A DNA stretch of 64,000 bases, taken from positions 426,776-490,775 of the forward strand of contig NZ_JBCMYF010000001.1 in NCBI RefSeq assembly GCF_050483325.1, given 5' to 3'. The first letter of the stretch is position 1; the number at the start of each line of letters is the position of its first letter. This stretch comes from Bacillus_P idriensis_A. GTDB taxonomy: Bacteria; Bacillota; Bacilli; Bacillales; Bacillaceae. Shown here piece by piece: positions 6,602 to 15,293 of the stretch. The notes beneath the pieces are model-generated. The model saw only the letters and a program-made list of their open reading frames with translations. It was not told the origin of the DNA and did not search any database. A program made the translations under genes and the position numbers.

Positions 6602-8446
6602 TTATAAAGAATGCTGTCCTTTATTATTAGCGATGAAATCAAGCACCTGCTCAATCACTTCGTCCTGCGGGGAAGTAAAGTATTTTTGAAAAGGGCAGCC
6701 ATCTTTCACTCGCTCTGATACAGCCTCCATCGTAAATTGATGAACACTCAGTTCTTCGTTCACTTCATCCCAGTTTAGAGGGGCAGCCGCATATGCACCA
6801 TCAGGATTCCCTCTTACAGAATAGGGAGCAATAATCGTTTTACCTTCAGCATGCTGGATATAGTCGATATACAGCCGGTTTCCCCGGTTTTTTTTGAGCC
6901 GCTCAGTTGTATACAGCTCAGGGAAAGCATTGACAAGGTATTCAGCAATAAAGGACGTAAACTGTTTTGTCTGCCCATATGAAAAACGATTTTTAGTCAA
7001 GGGAATATGTATCTGAATTCCTTTACCTCCAGATAGCTTTGGAAAGGAAGCAAGGCCGAATGAATCAAAGAGCTTGCGCATCTCAATCGCTGCTGAAACT
7101 GCCAAGTGAAAATCATCCCTAGACGGAGGGTCAAGATCAAAAACAATTTCATTCGGACAGGAGGAATCATAGGTCTGGAAAGGGATATGAAATTCCAGGG
7201 CGAGCTGATTTCCAAGCCAGATCAAAGTAGAGATATCGTTGCACAAGATATACTTGATACCATCCTGCTCCGATGTTGCCACAAACTTTGGCGCATAATC
7301 CGGACAGTTTTTTTGATAAAAAGCTTCATCAGAAGTTCCGTGAGGATAACGAATAACCGTCAGAAGTTTATTTTTCAAGAAAGGCAGCATATAGTTGGAA
7401 ACCTCCACTAAATAAGCCAAATAATCTGTTTTCGTTCTCAGCGGTTTTTCCCACAGCGGTTTATCAGGATGTGTGATCTGGACTTCTTCGTGAAATGAAA
7501 CGGCATTCAGCTTCAGCTGCTCCCATGTGCATTCTTCAGGATGCTGATCAAACCGGAATGCTGAAAAAGAGGGTTCGCGCAGCTGATTTTTATAAAGCTC
7601 CAGAAATTGCAGCTCCACGCAAATCGCAGGGGAAATGGTGATCCATTGTGAATCCTCGCTATTTTTATTTTCCCGTAGAATTTTAAGTAAAGAATCTCGG
7701 TCAGATCCCTCCAGACCATGAGAAAAAACACCAGCGTCTATCACATCCTCACCCTTGTATACACCCGCTTTAAAATACCCATTCTTCTTGTCATATCCTA
7801 TAATAAAAAACAAAGCATATTTATAATTTTTTATTTTCATCCAGGATTTCGTGCGCACTCCTGCCTCCCACTTGCTTTTATGTTCTTTTGCAATCATTCC
7901 TTCTGAATCAAATGCCAGAATGCTGCTCCACAAAGTCCTTGAACAGGAGGGAACATATTGAATAAGCTGAGTGTTATTTATAGGTTCAAGAGGGAATCCG
8001 CATGATGCTGCAATGTTTTTTAGTTTCTTTTTTCGTGAAAGATAATCTGAAAGAGCCGTTTTTTCGTGCTTGCATTCAAGAATATCAAAGATCAAGTACT
8101 GACACGGATTTGTTTCTGAAGCCTGGCTGATCTTGTCCTTAGCTCTCATCCTTCCGCGCTGCTGGATGACTTCAAAGGATGCTTTATACGGGTTTTTTAA
8201 TGATACGAGTTCACCGTCGAAAGTGCACGGCATAAATTCCTGCAGCCTGTCAAAGATAGATTGGACAGCATCTATGATTTCAGGGAAAAGCGGGCCAAGG
8301 TCTTTTCCGTTGCGGCTGATAAGTGTGGTTTCTTCTTCTGAAATGGACAAAATAGCCCTGAATCCATCATATTTGACTTCATAGCTCCACTTTTCTCCTT
8401 CAGGAATTTGGGCTGAAAGGGTTGGAAGCATTGGTTTTACATACAT
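6602..8446 (-). CDS. ligD: DNA ligase D (ligase plus polymerase), NHEJ
   Basis: This 614-residue enzyme is the Bacillus form of LigD. An N-terminal ATP-dependent ligase carries adenylated Lys25 in KYDG, motif III DGELV and the C-terminal OB fold to about residue 300. It is followed by an archaeo-eukaryotic-primase-type polymerase (DLDPP, then SGGKGIQIHIPL). No nuclease domain is present, as in B. subtilis YkoU. With Ku it repairs double-strand breaks, mainly in spores and stationary cells. The start is the ATG with AAAGGACG upstream; the frame runs 15 codons further. ku lies 600 bp away on the same strand, interrupted by an opposite-strand phosphatase gene. Confidence 0.95.
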   Translation of the reverse strand: MYVKPMLPTLSAQIPEGEKWSYEVKYDGFRAILSISEEETTLISRNGKDLGPLFPEIIDAVQSIFDRLQEFMPCTFDGELVSLKNPYKASFEVIQQRGRMRAKDKISQASETNPCQYLIFDILECKHEKTALSDYLSRKKKLKNIAASCGFPLEPINNTQLIQYVPSCSRTLWSSILAFDSEGMIAKEHKSKWEAGVRTKSWMKIKNYKYALFFIIGYDKKNGYFKAGVYKGEDVIDAGVFSHGLEGSDRDSLLKILRENKNSEDSQWITISPAICVELQFLELYKNQLREPSFSAFRFDQHPEECTWEQLKLNAVSFHEEVQITHPDKPLWEKPLRTKTDYLAYLVEVSNYMLPFLKNKLLTVIRYPHGTSDEAFYQKNCPDYAPKFVATSEQDGIKYILCNDISTLIWLGNQLALEFHIPFQTYDSSCPNEIVFDLDPPSRDDFHLAVSAAIEMRKLFDSFGLASFPKLSGGKGIQIHIPLTKNRFSYGQTKQFTSFIAEYLVNAFPELYTTERLKKNRGNRLYIDYIQHAEGKTIIAPYSVRGNPDGAYAAAPLNWDEVNEELSVHQFTMEAVSERVKDGCPFQKYFTSPQDEVIEQVLDFIANNKGQHSL

Positions 8447-8518
8447 GGCAATCGTCCTTTTGCATTTTTTCTTACTGTTGCACATTAGCATTCTATTTAT
8501 GAAGGGGAGCGTTTCAAT

Positions 8519-9049
8519 TTGAAAAAAGCCATTTTTCTGGATCGTGACGGCGTGATCAATGAAGTTTTATCGGACCGCGTAAAATTCGTGAATCATCCCG
8601 CTCAGCTCTATCTTTTAGAAGGAGCTGCAAAAGCAGTAAGGCTTCTCTATGATAAAGGCTTTACTATATTTGTCGTGACGAATCAGGGAGGTGTGGGTCT
8701 TGGCTATATGAAAGAGGAGATGCTCCAGCAGATTCACCTAAAAATGATTGGTGAAATTGAAAAAGAGGGCGGCCGTATCCAGGAGGTTGCTTACTGCGCT
8801 CATGCCCCTTACGCCGGATGCAGCTGCAGAAAGCCAGGGCCTGGCATGATTACAGCACTTGCCGAAAAGCATGGAATCAATCTTGAACACAGCTACATGA
8901 TCGGCGATCGGGATGTTGATATCCTTGCAGGCAAGGCCGCTTGCGCGAAAACGATTTTAATCGGTTCAGAGGATCATGGTGCAGATTTTCGGTTTGACAC
9001 TCTGTTTGAAGCGGCTTCTTGGATAGTCAAAGAAGAAAACCTCGTATGA
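8519..9049 (+). CDS. HAD-IIIA phosphatase, GmhB/HisB-N type
   Basis: A 176-residue cytoplasmic phosphatase. The HAD motifs are clear: nucleophile FLDRDGVIN (residues 6-14), VVTNQGGVG (second motif), and GDRDVDILAGKAA (fourth motif). The zinc-binding loop with CAHAPYAGCSCRKP is characteristic of the GmhB (heptose 1,7-bisphosphate phosphatase) and HisB-N group. The substrate is probably a sugar or amino-alcohol phosphate, not predictable here. It starts with TTG behind GGGGAG. It is transcribed from the space between ligD and ku, opposite to both. Confidence 0.85.
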   Translation: MKKAIFLDRDGVINEVLSDRVKFVNHPAQLYLLEGAAKAVRLLYDKGFTIFVVTNQGGVGLGYMKEEMLQQIHLKMIGEIEKEGGRIQEVAYCAHAPYAGCSCRKPGPGMITALAEKHGINLEHSYMIGDRDVDILAGKAACAKTILIGSEDHGADFRFDTLFEAASWIVKEENLV

Positions 9050-9066
9050 CCTGACGAGGTTTTTTG
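9035..9066. terminator. Bidirectional terminator between phosphatase and ku
   Basis: AAAACCTCGT / ACGAGGTTTT stem. The left arm lies in the last codons of the phosphatase gene and the T run ends next to the ku stop. Confidence 0.8.
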
Positions 9067-9069
9067 ATA

Positions 9070-9927
9070 TCAGGCTTTTTTACGGGCAGTTTTCGTTTTT
9101 TTCTTCGCTTTGGCTGGCTCCTGTTTTTTTGCGGCAGTCTCTTTTTTCGCCGGCTTTTCTTTTGAGCGGTCAATACTTGCCTGAAGAGCGCTCATCAGGT
9201 CAACAACATTTTCGCGCGGTGCATCTGCCGGTGTTTTCCCCTCATTACTGCCGGCTTTTTTCTGAATAAGATTAAGCAAGGCTTCCCGGTAGTCATCTTT
9301 GTAGGTTTCCGGGCTGAAGGTTGTTGTTAATTGATCAATCAGCATGATCGCTGTTTCAAGTTCTTTTTCTCCAAGCTCTGTTTTTTCGGGCACACTTGGA
9401 ACGTCTGCTGTATTTCTGACTTCATCCGGATAATGAATGGTTTCCATGACAATGGTATTTTGATACACGCGGACAACAGCCAGCTGCTGTTTAGAACGGA
9501 TGGTCATTTCAGCAACACCGATTTTTCCAGATTTTAAAAGAGCTTCACGAAGCAGCGAATAGGCTTTACCGCCATTTTCACCGGGACCGATAAAATAAGA
9601 TCGATTGAAATAGATGGGATCGATTTCTTCCAGGTTCACAAAATCAATAATTTCAACAGCTTTATCTTCATGTTCATGTTTTAGCTGTTTCAATTCATCT
9701 TCATCTAAAATGACAAACTTGCCTTTTACATATTCATACCCTTTGACAATATCGTCATTCCCGACAGTTTCATCACAGTTCGGACATTTTTTTTCATATT
9801 GAATAGGGGTATGGCATTTGCTGTGTAAATTTCTGAGTTTCACATCTTTATCTTCAGTAGCTGCATATAATTTGATTGGGATATTGACAAGGCCGAAGCT
9901 GATCGAGCCTTTCCACATTGTGTGCAT
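9070..9927 (-). CDS. ku: Ku protein, NHEJ DNA-end binding
   Basis: A 285-residue bacterial Ku. It begins MHTMWKGSISFGLVNIPI, the hallmark start, and has the conserved CPNC pair and the Ku core to about residue 235. A lysine- and alanine-rich tail (KPAKKETAAKKQEPAKAKKK region) ends the protein; such tails thread along DNA. It forms a dimeric ring on broken ends and recruits LigD. The partner gene ligD is downstream on the same strand, but the two are separated by the HAD phosphatase and a terminator, so they are not one operon here. Confidence 0.95.
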   Translation of the reverse strand: MHTMWKGSISFGLVNIPIKLYAATEDKDVKLRNLHSKCHTPIQYEKKCPNCDETVGNDDIVKGYEYVKGKFVILDEDELKQLKHEHEDKAVEIIDFVNLEEIDPIYFNRSYFIGPGENGGKAYSLLREALLKSGKIGVAEMTIRSKQQLAVVRVYQNTIVMETIHYPDEVRNTADVPSVPEKTELGEKELETAIMLIDQLTTTFSPETYKDDYREALLNLIQKKAGSNEGKTPADAPRENVVDLMSALQASIDRSKEKPAKKETAAKKQEPAKAKKKTKTARKKA

Positions 9928-10124
9928 GATTTTTCTCCCGCTTTCCTTTTTTTCTTAGCTTCTGCGTTTATTGTGTGATGATGCGCAGAAAAAAATGGTT
10001 TTTAGCTGAAGAATGTCAATTCTTTCAGGTATAAGACGATAGTATTAGTAGATGCGATTAATAAAGTTTATGATCTTTTTTAGTGGGAATAGCTAAATAA
10101 CGATGCCGAAAAGGAGGGGCTGCA

Positions 10125-11630
10125 ATGTCCCGCAATCAGTCTATGACCGTCCTGAACCCAGCTACTTTAACCAGTGCTGAAAATATAGATGAAACTCCTA
10201 TTTATCATATTCAGCAAATGTATGATCTATCAAAATCAGCCTCTGACACCTGGAAAGAAAAAAGTGTGAAGGAAAGGCTTTCTTTCATTCGAAAGGTAAA
10301 GGACGTTATGCTGGAGAGGATGGATGAAATCATCGAAGTGATCGCAGCAGATACTGGAAAAGTGAAAGTAGAAGCTGTCAGTGCTGATGTAATGCCAGTT
10401 TTGGATGCGATTTCTTTTTTAGAAAAAACGGCGGGGAAAAGTCTTGCTGCGCGCCGTGTGCATACTCCGGTTAATTTCTTTGGAAAGAGAAGCTACATAG
10501 AATATATGGCAAGAGGCACGGTGCTTGTTATTTCACCATGGAACTATCCTCTGCAGCTCTCGATGGTCCCGATTCTGAGTGCACTTGCTGCCGGCAATTC
10601 CGTTATCCTGAAGCCATCTGAAGTAACGCCTTTAGTAGGGAAATGCATTGAACATTTATTCAAGCTTGCTGAGTTTCCTAAAGGGCTCGTACAAGTGGCT
10701 CATGGAGGAAAGGAAGTGGGAGCTGCGCTTGTGAGCGGAAAGCCTGATTATATTTTTTTCACCGGGTCGGTTGCAACAGGGAAAAAAATACAGGAGGAAG
10801 CTGCAAAACAATTAATCCCATCGACGCTTGAACTTGGAGGAAAAGATCCTGTCATTGTTTTTGCAGATGCAAACATCGACCGCGCTGCAAAAGGTGCAGC
10901 GTGGGGTGCTTTTACGAACAGCGGGCAAGTGTGCATGAGCTCTGAGAGGATATATGTCGAGCAGAGTGTTTATGCTGAATTTCTTGAAAAGCTGCAAAAT
11001 GAAACGGTTAAGCTTAAACAGGGAACGGACGTTAATGATGATATTGGATCCATGACCTATCACGGACAGATTGACATAATTAAAGATCAGCTGGAAGAGG
11101 CGATTGCGGGAGGAGCCCGTTTGGTCACCGGCACAATGCCGCGTGATTGGGACTTGTCTGCCGGACTTTTCATTCCTCCAACAATTGTTGTTGACGTTCA
11201 TCAAAACATGAAACTTGTACAAGAGGAAACATTCGGTCCCGTCGTAACGGTTATGCCTTTTAAATCAGAGCAAGAAGCAATAGGACTTGCAAATGACTCC
11301 ATATACGGATTGAATGCAAGCGTTTGGAGCAAAGACATTAAGAAAGCGAAACGGGTCGTTTCAAAGCTTGTAACCGGAAATGCAGTCATTAACGATGTGA
11401 TGATATCAGCTGCCAATCACCATCTTCCATTCGGAGGAGTGAAACACAGCGGAATTGGAAAGTATCACGGCAAAGACGGCATTCGAGTGTTCTGTCACGA
11501 AAAATCCGTTTTGCTTGACCGAGGAAAGAAAAAAACGGAGATTCAGTGGTATCCCTATCAGAATAAATATCCTAAAATCCGCTCATTTTTGAAGCTGATG
11601 TTCAGAAAAAAAAATAGCCGCACCTCTTAA
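10125..11630 (+). CDS. Aldehyde dehydrogenase
   Basis: A 501-residue NAD(P)-dependent aldehyde dehydrogenase. Catalytic Cys270 is in GQVCMSS, the general base Glu236 in LELGGK, and Asn140 in PWNYP. FTGSVATGK is the cofactor-binding turn. The C-terminus has an amphipathic extension (WYPYQNKYPKIRSFLKLMF) that suggests membrane association, as in fatty-aldehyde dehydrogenases. The ribosome site AAGGAGGGG is strong. No pathway neighbour identifies the aldehyde. The gene is bounded by a terminator and looks monocistronic. Confidence 0.9.
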   Translation: MSRNQSMTVLNPATLTSAENIDETPIYHIQQMYDLSKSASDTWKEKSVKERLSFIRKVKDVMLERMDEIIEVIAADTGKVKVEAVSADVMPVLDAISFLEKTAGKSLAARRVHTPVNFFGKRSYIEYMARGTVLVISPWNYPLQLSMVPILSALAAGNSVILKPSEVTPLVGKCIEHLFKLAEFPKGLVQVAHGGKEVGAALVSGKPDYIFFTGSVATGKKIQEEAAKQLIPSTLELGGKDPVIVFADANIDRAAKGAAWGAFTNSGQVCMSSERIYVEQSVYAEFLEKLQNETVKLKQGTDVNDDIGSMTYHGQIDIIKDQLEEAIAGGARLVTGTMPRDWDLSAGLFIPPTIVVDVHQNMKLVQEETFGPVVTVMPFKSEQEAIGLANDSIYGLNASVWSKDIKKAKRVVSKLVTGNAVINDVMISAANHHLPFGGVKHSGIGKYHGKDGIRVFCHEKSVLLDRGKKKTEIQWYPYQNKYPKIRSFLKLMFRKKNSRTS

Positions 11631-11645
11631 GGCGGCTATTTTTTA
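11609..11645. terminator. Bidirectional terminator, aldehyde dehydrogenase / uppP
   Basis: AAAATAGCCGC / GCGGCTATTTT hairpin with A and T runs, between converging genes. Confidence 0.85.
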
Positions 11646-11651
11646 CTTGGT

Positions 11652-12422
11652 TTAAATAGATTGAATCACAATAACCCATATACCCAAAGCCCAAACATAT
11701 ACCGCAAATCCTTTTAAAGAGTGCTTTTTTACATACCCTATCATCCATTTCACAGCGGCATATCCAGTAAATGCGGCGGTCAAGGTTGCCAAAAGCAATG
11801 GCATGAAGCCGATTGAAGCTGCATGACCTGAAAAAAGATCAGCTGATTGAAATACGAGGGCTCCAAATATCGCGGGTATGGAAAGCAAAAATGAAAAGTA
11901 AGCAGCGGTTTCTTTATCTATTTTCCGCATCAAGCCTGCAACTATCGTCATTCCTGACCTTGAAATCGCCGGGAAAATAGCAAGCGCCTGAAAGCATCCG
12001 ATGAATAATGCGTCGCCAGCTGTCAGATCATCCAGTTTTTTTGAGCCTTTCTTTATGGAATCAGCAAACCATAAAAATACTCCTGTAATTAAAAACTCCC
12101 ATCCGATGGTAACGCCTGATTTTGAAATGCCGTCAAAAAAATCACTGATAAATACTCCTGCGAAAACAGCCGGCAGTGTTCCAAGGAATAATAAAAACGT
12201 CAGCTTGGTAAAAGGATTTTTCAAAAGCTTCAGCAAAATATCCCGGTAAAACACAATAAGTGCGATAAAGGTTCCAATATGCAGCATCGTATCAAGAAAG
12301 ATGCCCCCGTCTTTCATGCCAAACAGCATTCTTCCCAAATAGAGATGCCCGGTAGAACTTATCGGCAGAAACTCAGTCAGACCTTGTATAAATCCTAATA
12401 TCATTGCCTGCAGCCAATCCAT
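11652..12422 (-). CDS. uppP: Undecaprenyl-diphosphate phosphatase UppP (BacA)
   Basis: A 256-residue polytopic membrane enzyme that recycles the undecaprenyl-PP carrier to the monophosphate for peptidoglycan and teichoic acid synthesis; its overproduction gives bacitracin resistance. The two family motifs are present: GLTEFLPISSTGH (Glu17, His26) and FPAISRSGMTI. The start is the ATG after GAGGTGAAGAA; the frame runs on 46 codons upstream without support. It is divergent from the DedA gene, another envelope membrane protein of the kind linked to undecaprenyl-phosphate flipping. Confidence 0.95.
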   Translation of the reverse strand: MDWLQAMILGFIQGLTEFLPISSTGHLYLGRMLFGMKDGGIFLDTMLHIGTFIALIVFYRDILLKLLKNPFTKLTFLLFLGTLPAVFAGVFISDFFDGISKSGVTIGWEFLITGVFLWFADSIKKGSKKLDDLTAGDALFIGCFQALAIFPAISRSGMTIVAGLMRKIDKETAAYFSFLLSIPAIFGALVFQSADLFSGHAASIGFMPLLLATLTAAFTGYAAVKWMIGYVKKHSLKGFAVYVWALGIWVIVIQSI

Positions 12423-12558
12423 TTCTTCACCTCGATTAAAGAGTTGCTCTTTATCCGCAGAAAAAAAGCCGAAAATTAAAAATCTGTAAAGTTGTCCCTT
12501 TTTAATCGTATGTGTAGTATGATAGCTTGTAGAACTGAAAAGGAGTTTGGTACTGAAC

Positions 12559-13170
12559 ATGGAACATTACATTCTGGCTTTTATTGAATACTTTAAAGAC
12601 CTTTCGTACTTTGGCGTGCTCCTTGCACTATGCTTTGAGTTTGTGCCTGCTGAAGTGGTTCTTCCGCTTGCGGGGTATTGGGTTTATCAGGGAGATATGA
12701 CTTTATGGGGAACGGTTCTTGCAGGTACAGTCGGCGGAACGATCGGACCGCTGACGCTTTATGCGCTTGGCCGCTACGGGGGAAGACCATTTCTTATAAA
12801 GTATGGAAAATATATGTTCATTAATGAAGAAAATCTTTCAAAAGCAGATGCTTTTTTCGAAAAGAATGGAGCAATGGTGGCTTTTACCGCCCGTTTTCTT
12901 CCCGGAGTGAGAACGCTGATTTCCATACCATGCGGAATGGCTAAAATGAACGTCTGGATTTTTTCTGTCTATACGTTTGCTGCCATGCTGCCGATTACAT
13001 TTTTGTATGTCTATCTTGGCTTTAAATTGGGCGATAAATGGAAGGAAGTCGGCGGAATAGCCAACGACTATCTGCTTCCTGCAGGGGTTGTTGCTGTCAT
13101 TGTATTTCTTTTGTACAAGTTTATGACAAGAAAAGCCATTAAGCCGTCAACATTTACTCATAAGAATTAA
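12559..13170 (+). CDS. DedA family membrane protein (YkoX-like)
   Basis: A membrane protein of 203 residues with about five hydrophobic segments. The DedA signature is visible: an early FEFVPAEVVLPLAG and a central FTARFLPGVRTLISIPCGMAKM. Family knowledge: some DedA proteins return undecaprenyl phosphate or phosphatidylethanolamine across the membrane, which fits the divergent uppP gene. Start ATG 12559 has AGGAG 13 bases upstream; a TTG at 12547 is too close to it. B. subtilis ykoX occupies the matching place before ykoY. The lipid handled is not known from the sequence. Confidence 0.88.
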   Translation: MEHYILAFIEYFKDLSYFGVLLALCFEFVPAEVVLPLAGYWVYQGDMTLWGTVLAGTVGGTIGPLTLYALGRYGGRPFLIKYGKYMFINEENLSKADAFFEKNGAMVAFTARFLPGVRTLISIPCGMAKMNVWIFSVYTFAAMLPITFLYVYLGFKLGDKWKEVGGIANDYLLPAGVVAVIVFLLYKFMTRKAIKPSTFTHKN

Positions 13171-13173
13171 CCA

Positions 13174-13212
13174 GAAAAACACCTTTGCCATGATTAGGCA
13201 AAGGTGTTTTTA
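13174..13212 (+). terminator. Terminator of the DedA gene
   Basis: AAAACACCTTTGCC / GGCAAAGGTGTTTT stem with a T run. Confidence 0.9.
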
Positions 13213-13273
13213 GGATAGAAGTGAAATGATAGTGGGTATATAGATTAAATACGCTATTAGGAGGAATGTAAGA

Positions 13274-14071
13274 ATGGATTTAGCTTTATTGCTAGAGTAC
13301 GGCTGGGTGCTCCTTGTATTAATTGCCCTTGAAGGGATTTTAGCAGCAGATAACGCTTTGGTCATGGCCGTCATGGTTAAGCATTTGCCTGATGATCAGC
13401 GGAAAAAAGCGCTGTTTTACGGATTGGCGGGAGCTTTCGTCCTGCGTTTTGGTTCCTTGTTTTTAATTTCATTTTTAGTGGACGTCTGGCAGGTGCAGGC
13501 AATTGGAGCGATTTACCTCCTGTTTATTTCAATCAATCATATTCTTAAAAAGTTCGTCTTTAAAAAGGATCTCCATAATCAGAAAGAACGGAAGGAATCA
13601 GGGTTTTGGGGAACCGTCATCAAAGTCGAGCTTGCCGATATCGCTTTTGCAGTCGATTCGATTTTAGCAGCCGTTGCTCTTGCTGTAACTTTGCCTGAAA
13701 CAGCCTTGCCTACAATCGGGGGACTTGACGGCGGACAGTTTTTAGTCATTCTTGCAGGCGGGGTCATCGGTCTGGTCATTATGAGATTTGCAGCAAGCTT
13801 TTTCGTCGCTCTTCTGCAAAGGAGACCCAGTCTTGAAACTGCAGCTTTCGTTATTGTAGGCTGGGTTGGTGTGAAGCTCGCGTTATACACATTAGCACAT
13901 CCTGACATCAATATGATAGATAAGCATTTCATTGAGTCTGCCACTTGGAAACTGATTTTCTGGATTGTCCTTGCAGGCATAGCAATAGCAGGCTGGTTCC
14001 TTTCAAAAGACGAAAGCGACAAGCCGGAATCAGAAGAAGAACGAATGATTGAAAAAGCGGAAGACAGATAA
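13274..14071 (+). CDS. ykoY: TerC family membrane protein, YkoY-like metal exporter
   Basis: A 265-residue TerC-family integral membrane protein with about seven segments. The conserved acidic metal-site pairs are visible: EGILAADNALVMAVM (about 20-34) and VELADIAFAVDSILAA (about 117-132). In B. subtilis YkoY and relatives load or export manganese during metalation of exoenzymes. The ribosome site GGAGGAATG is good. B. subtilis ykoY is preceded by the yybP-ykoY manganese riboswitch, but here only about 60 bp separate the upstream terminator from the start codon, too short for it. Confidence 0.9.
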   Translation: MDLALLLEYGWVLLVLIALEGILAADNALVMAVMVKHLPDDQRKKALFYGLAGAFVLRFGSLFLISFLVDVWQVQAIGAIYLLFISINHILKKFVFKKDLHNQKERKESGFWGTVIKVELADIAFAVDSILAAVALAVTLPETALPTIGGLDGGQFLVILAGGVIGLVIMRFAASFFVALLQRRPSLETAAFVIVGWVGVKLALYTLAHPDINMIDKHFIESATWKLIFWIVLAGIAIAGWFLSKDESDKPESEEERMIEKAEDR

Positions 14072-14073
14072 GA

Positions 14074-14108
14074 AGGAAGCATCCGAATTTGAACCGGATG
14101 CTTTTTTT
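14074..14108 (+). terminator. Terminator of ykoY
   Basis: GCATCCG / CGGATGC stem followed by seven T. Confidence 0.85.
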
Positions 14109-14134
14109 GATCTGGGAAAAATGAACAGTGTTTG

Positions 14135-14165
14135 GCACAATACCTATCTTCAATAGGTATTGTGC
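14135..14165. other. Perfect 13-bp inverted repeat, no T run
   Basis: GCACAATACCTAT, a 5-base loop, then the exact complement. It lies in the 14072-14546 gap upstream of sigI, well after the ykoY terminator and without a T run, so an operator or leader structure is more likely than a terminator. Confidence 0.6.
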
Positions 14166-14321
14166 AATTTGGACATTTTTCTGAAGGTGAGGAAAAAATA
14201 GTAATTAATTCTTCTTATTGGTAATTCCCTTCCTTTAATTTGATAAAATTTTCAAATGCAGCCAATTTTCCTATATTTTTTCACATACTTTGTAATCTTT
14301 TTGTAAAAAAAGTATTTTCAC

Positions 14322-14348
14322 ACCCTCAAATTCCGAATTCATTTCGTA
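14322..14348 (+). promoter_or_regulatory. Possible SigI-dependent promoter of sigI-rsgI
   Basis: ACCCTC at 14322-14327 and CGTA at 14345-14348 resemble the SigI elements ACCCCC and CGAA. sigI is autoregulated in B. subtilis. A CGAA also occurs at 14334 but at a poor distance. Confidence 0.35.
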
Positions 14349-14546
14349 GCTGTTTAGTGAGAAAAAAATAATCGAGAGGAGTAAAACCGAAGATATAAAA
14401 TCATCTGAGAGCTTTCATTCTTTTTCCGTCTCCCATTCCCTTTAAATCAACGGGTAAGCATAATTCCATTTTTCTTCCTTTGCGCTCTCCATGCAAATTA
14501 GCTATGATTATACGAAGTAATATGGGAGAAACTGAGGTGAGAACCG

Positions 14547-15293
14547 GTGCTTAGCCTACTGTTTAAACTTGGCAAAAAGAAACCAACTTTAGAAGAGACT
14601 GTCTTGCAGATCCAAGATGGGAATCAGCAAATGCAGAACACACTGATTGACCAATATAAACCTTTCGTGGCAAAAACCGTTTCTTCGGTCTGCAAAAGGT
14701 ACATTGATGAGAGAGACGATGAATTCAGTATCGGACTCATTGCTTTTAATGAGGCCATTGAAAAGTATTCAACTGAAAAAGGGAGCTCGCTTCTTGCGTT
14801 CGCCGAATTGATTATAAAGAGAAAAGTGATCGATTATATCCGGAAAGAAGCAAGAAATGCGCAGACTGTAAACATTGACCTTCAGGAACATGAAGAAGGC
14901 GAAGCCTCGCAAAGCAAGATCGAGGCGGATCTGTCGATTGAAGAGCATCAAAAACTGATTGAACAAGAACAGCGCAGAGAAGAGATTATTTACTTCCAGT
15001 CTGTACTGAAGGAATTCGGCTTGTCTTTTTCAGAACTGATGGAGCAGTCTCCAAAGCATATGGATGCAAGACAAAATGCAATTAAGGTGGCACAAATTCT
15101 TATTGAACATGATGAACTCAAGCGCATCCTGTTTACAAAAAAACAGCTGCCGGTCAAACAGCTTGAGACGCTTGTATCTGTCAGTCGCAAAACAATAGAG
15201 AGAAATAGAAAATACATTATTGCTATGACAATTATTTTATCTGGGGATTACATTTATCTGAAAGACTATATAAGAGGGGTGCTTCAATCATGA
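14547..15293 (+). CDS. sigI: RNA polymerase sigma factor SigI
   Basis: A 248-residue alternative sigma factor for heat and cell-wall stress. Region 2 is evident (DEFSIGLIAFNEAIEKYSTEKGSSLLAFAELIIKRKVIDYIRKEAR) and the C-terminal SigI domain carries the DNA-contacting SRKTIERNRKYIIA. It starts with GTG behind GAGGTGAG. The stop overlaps the rsgI start (ATGA), the standard coupling of the factor with its anti-sigma. SigI controls wall genes such as lytE and mreBH in B. subtilis. Confidence 0.95.
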   Translation: MLSLLFKLGKKKPTLEETVLQIQDGNQQMQNTLIDQYKPFVAKTVSSVCKRYIDERDDEFSIGLIAFNEAIEKYSTEKGSSLLAFAELIIKRKVIDYIRKEARNAQTVNIDLQEHEEGEASQSKIEADLSIEEHQKLIEQEQRREEIIYFQSVLKEFGLSFSELMEQSPKHMDARQNAIKVAQILIEHDELKRILFTKKQLPVKQLETLVSVSRKTIERNRKYIIAMTIILSGDYIYLKDYIRGVLQS

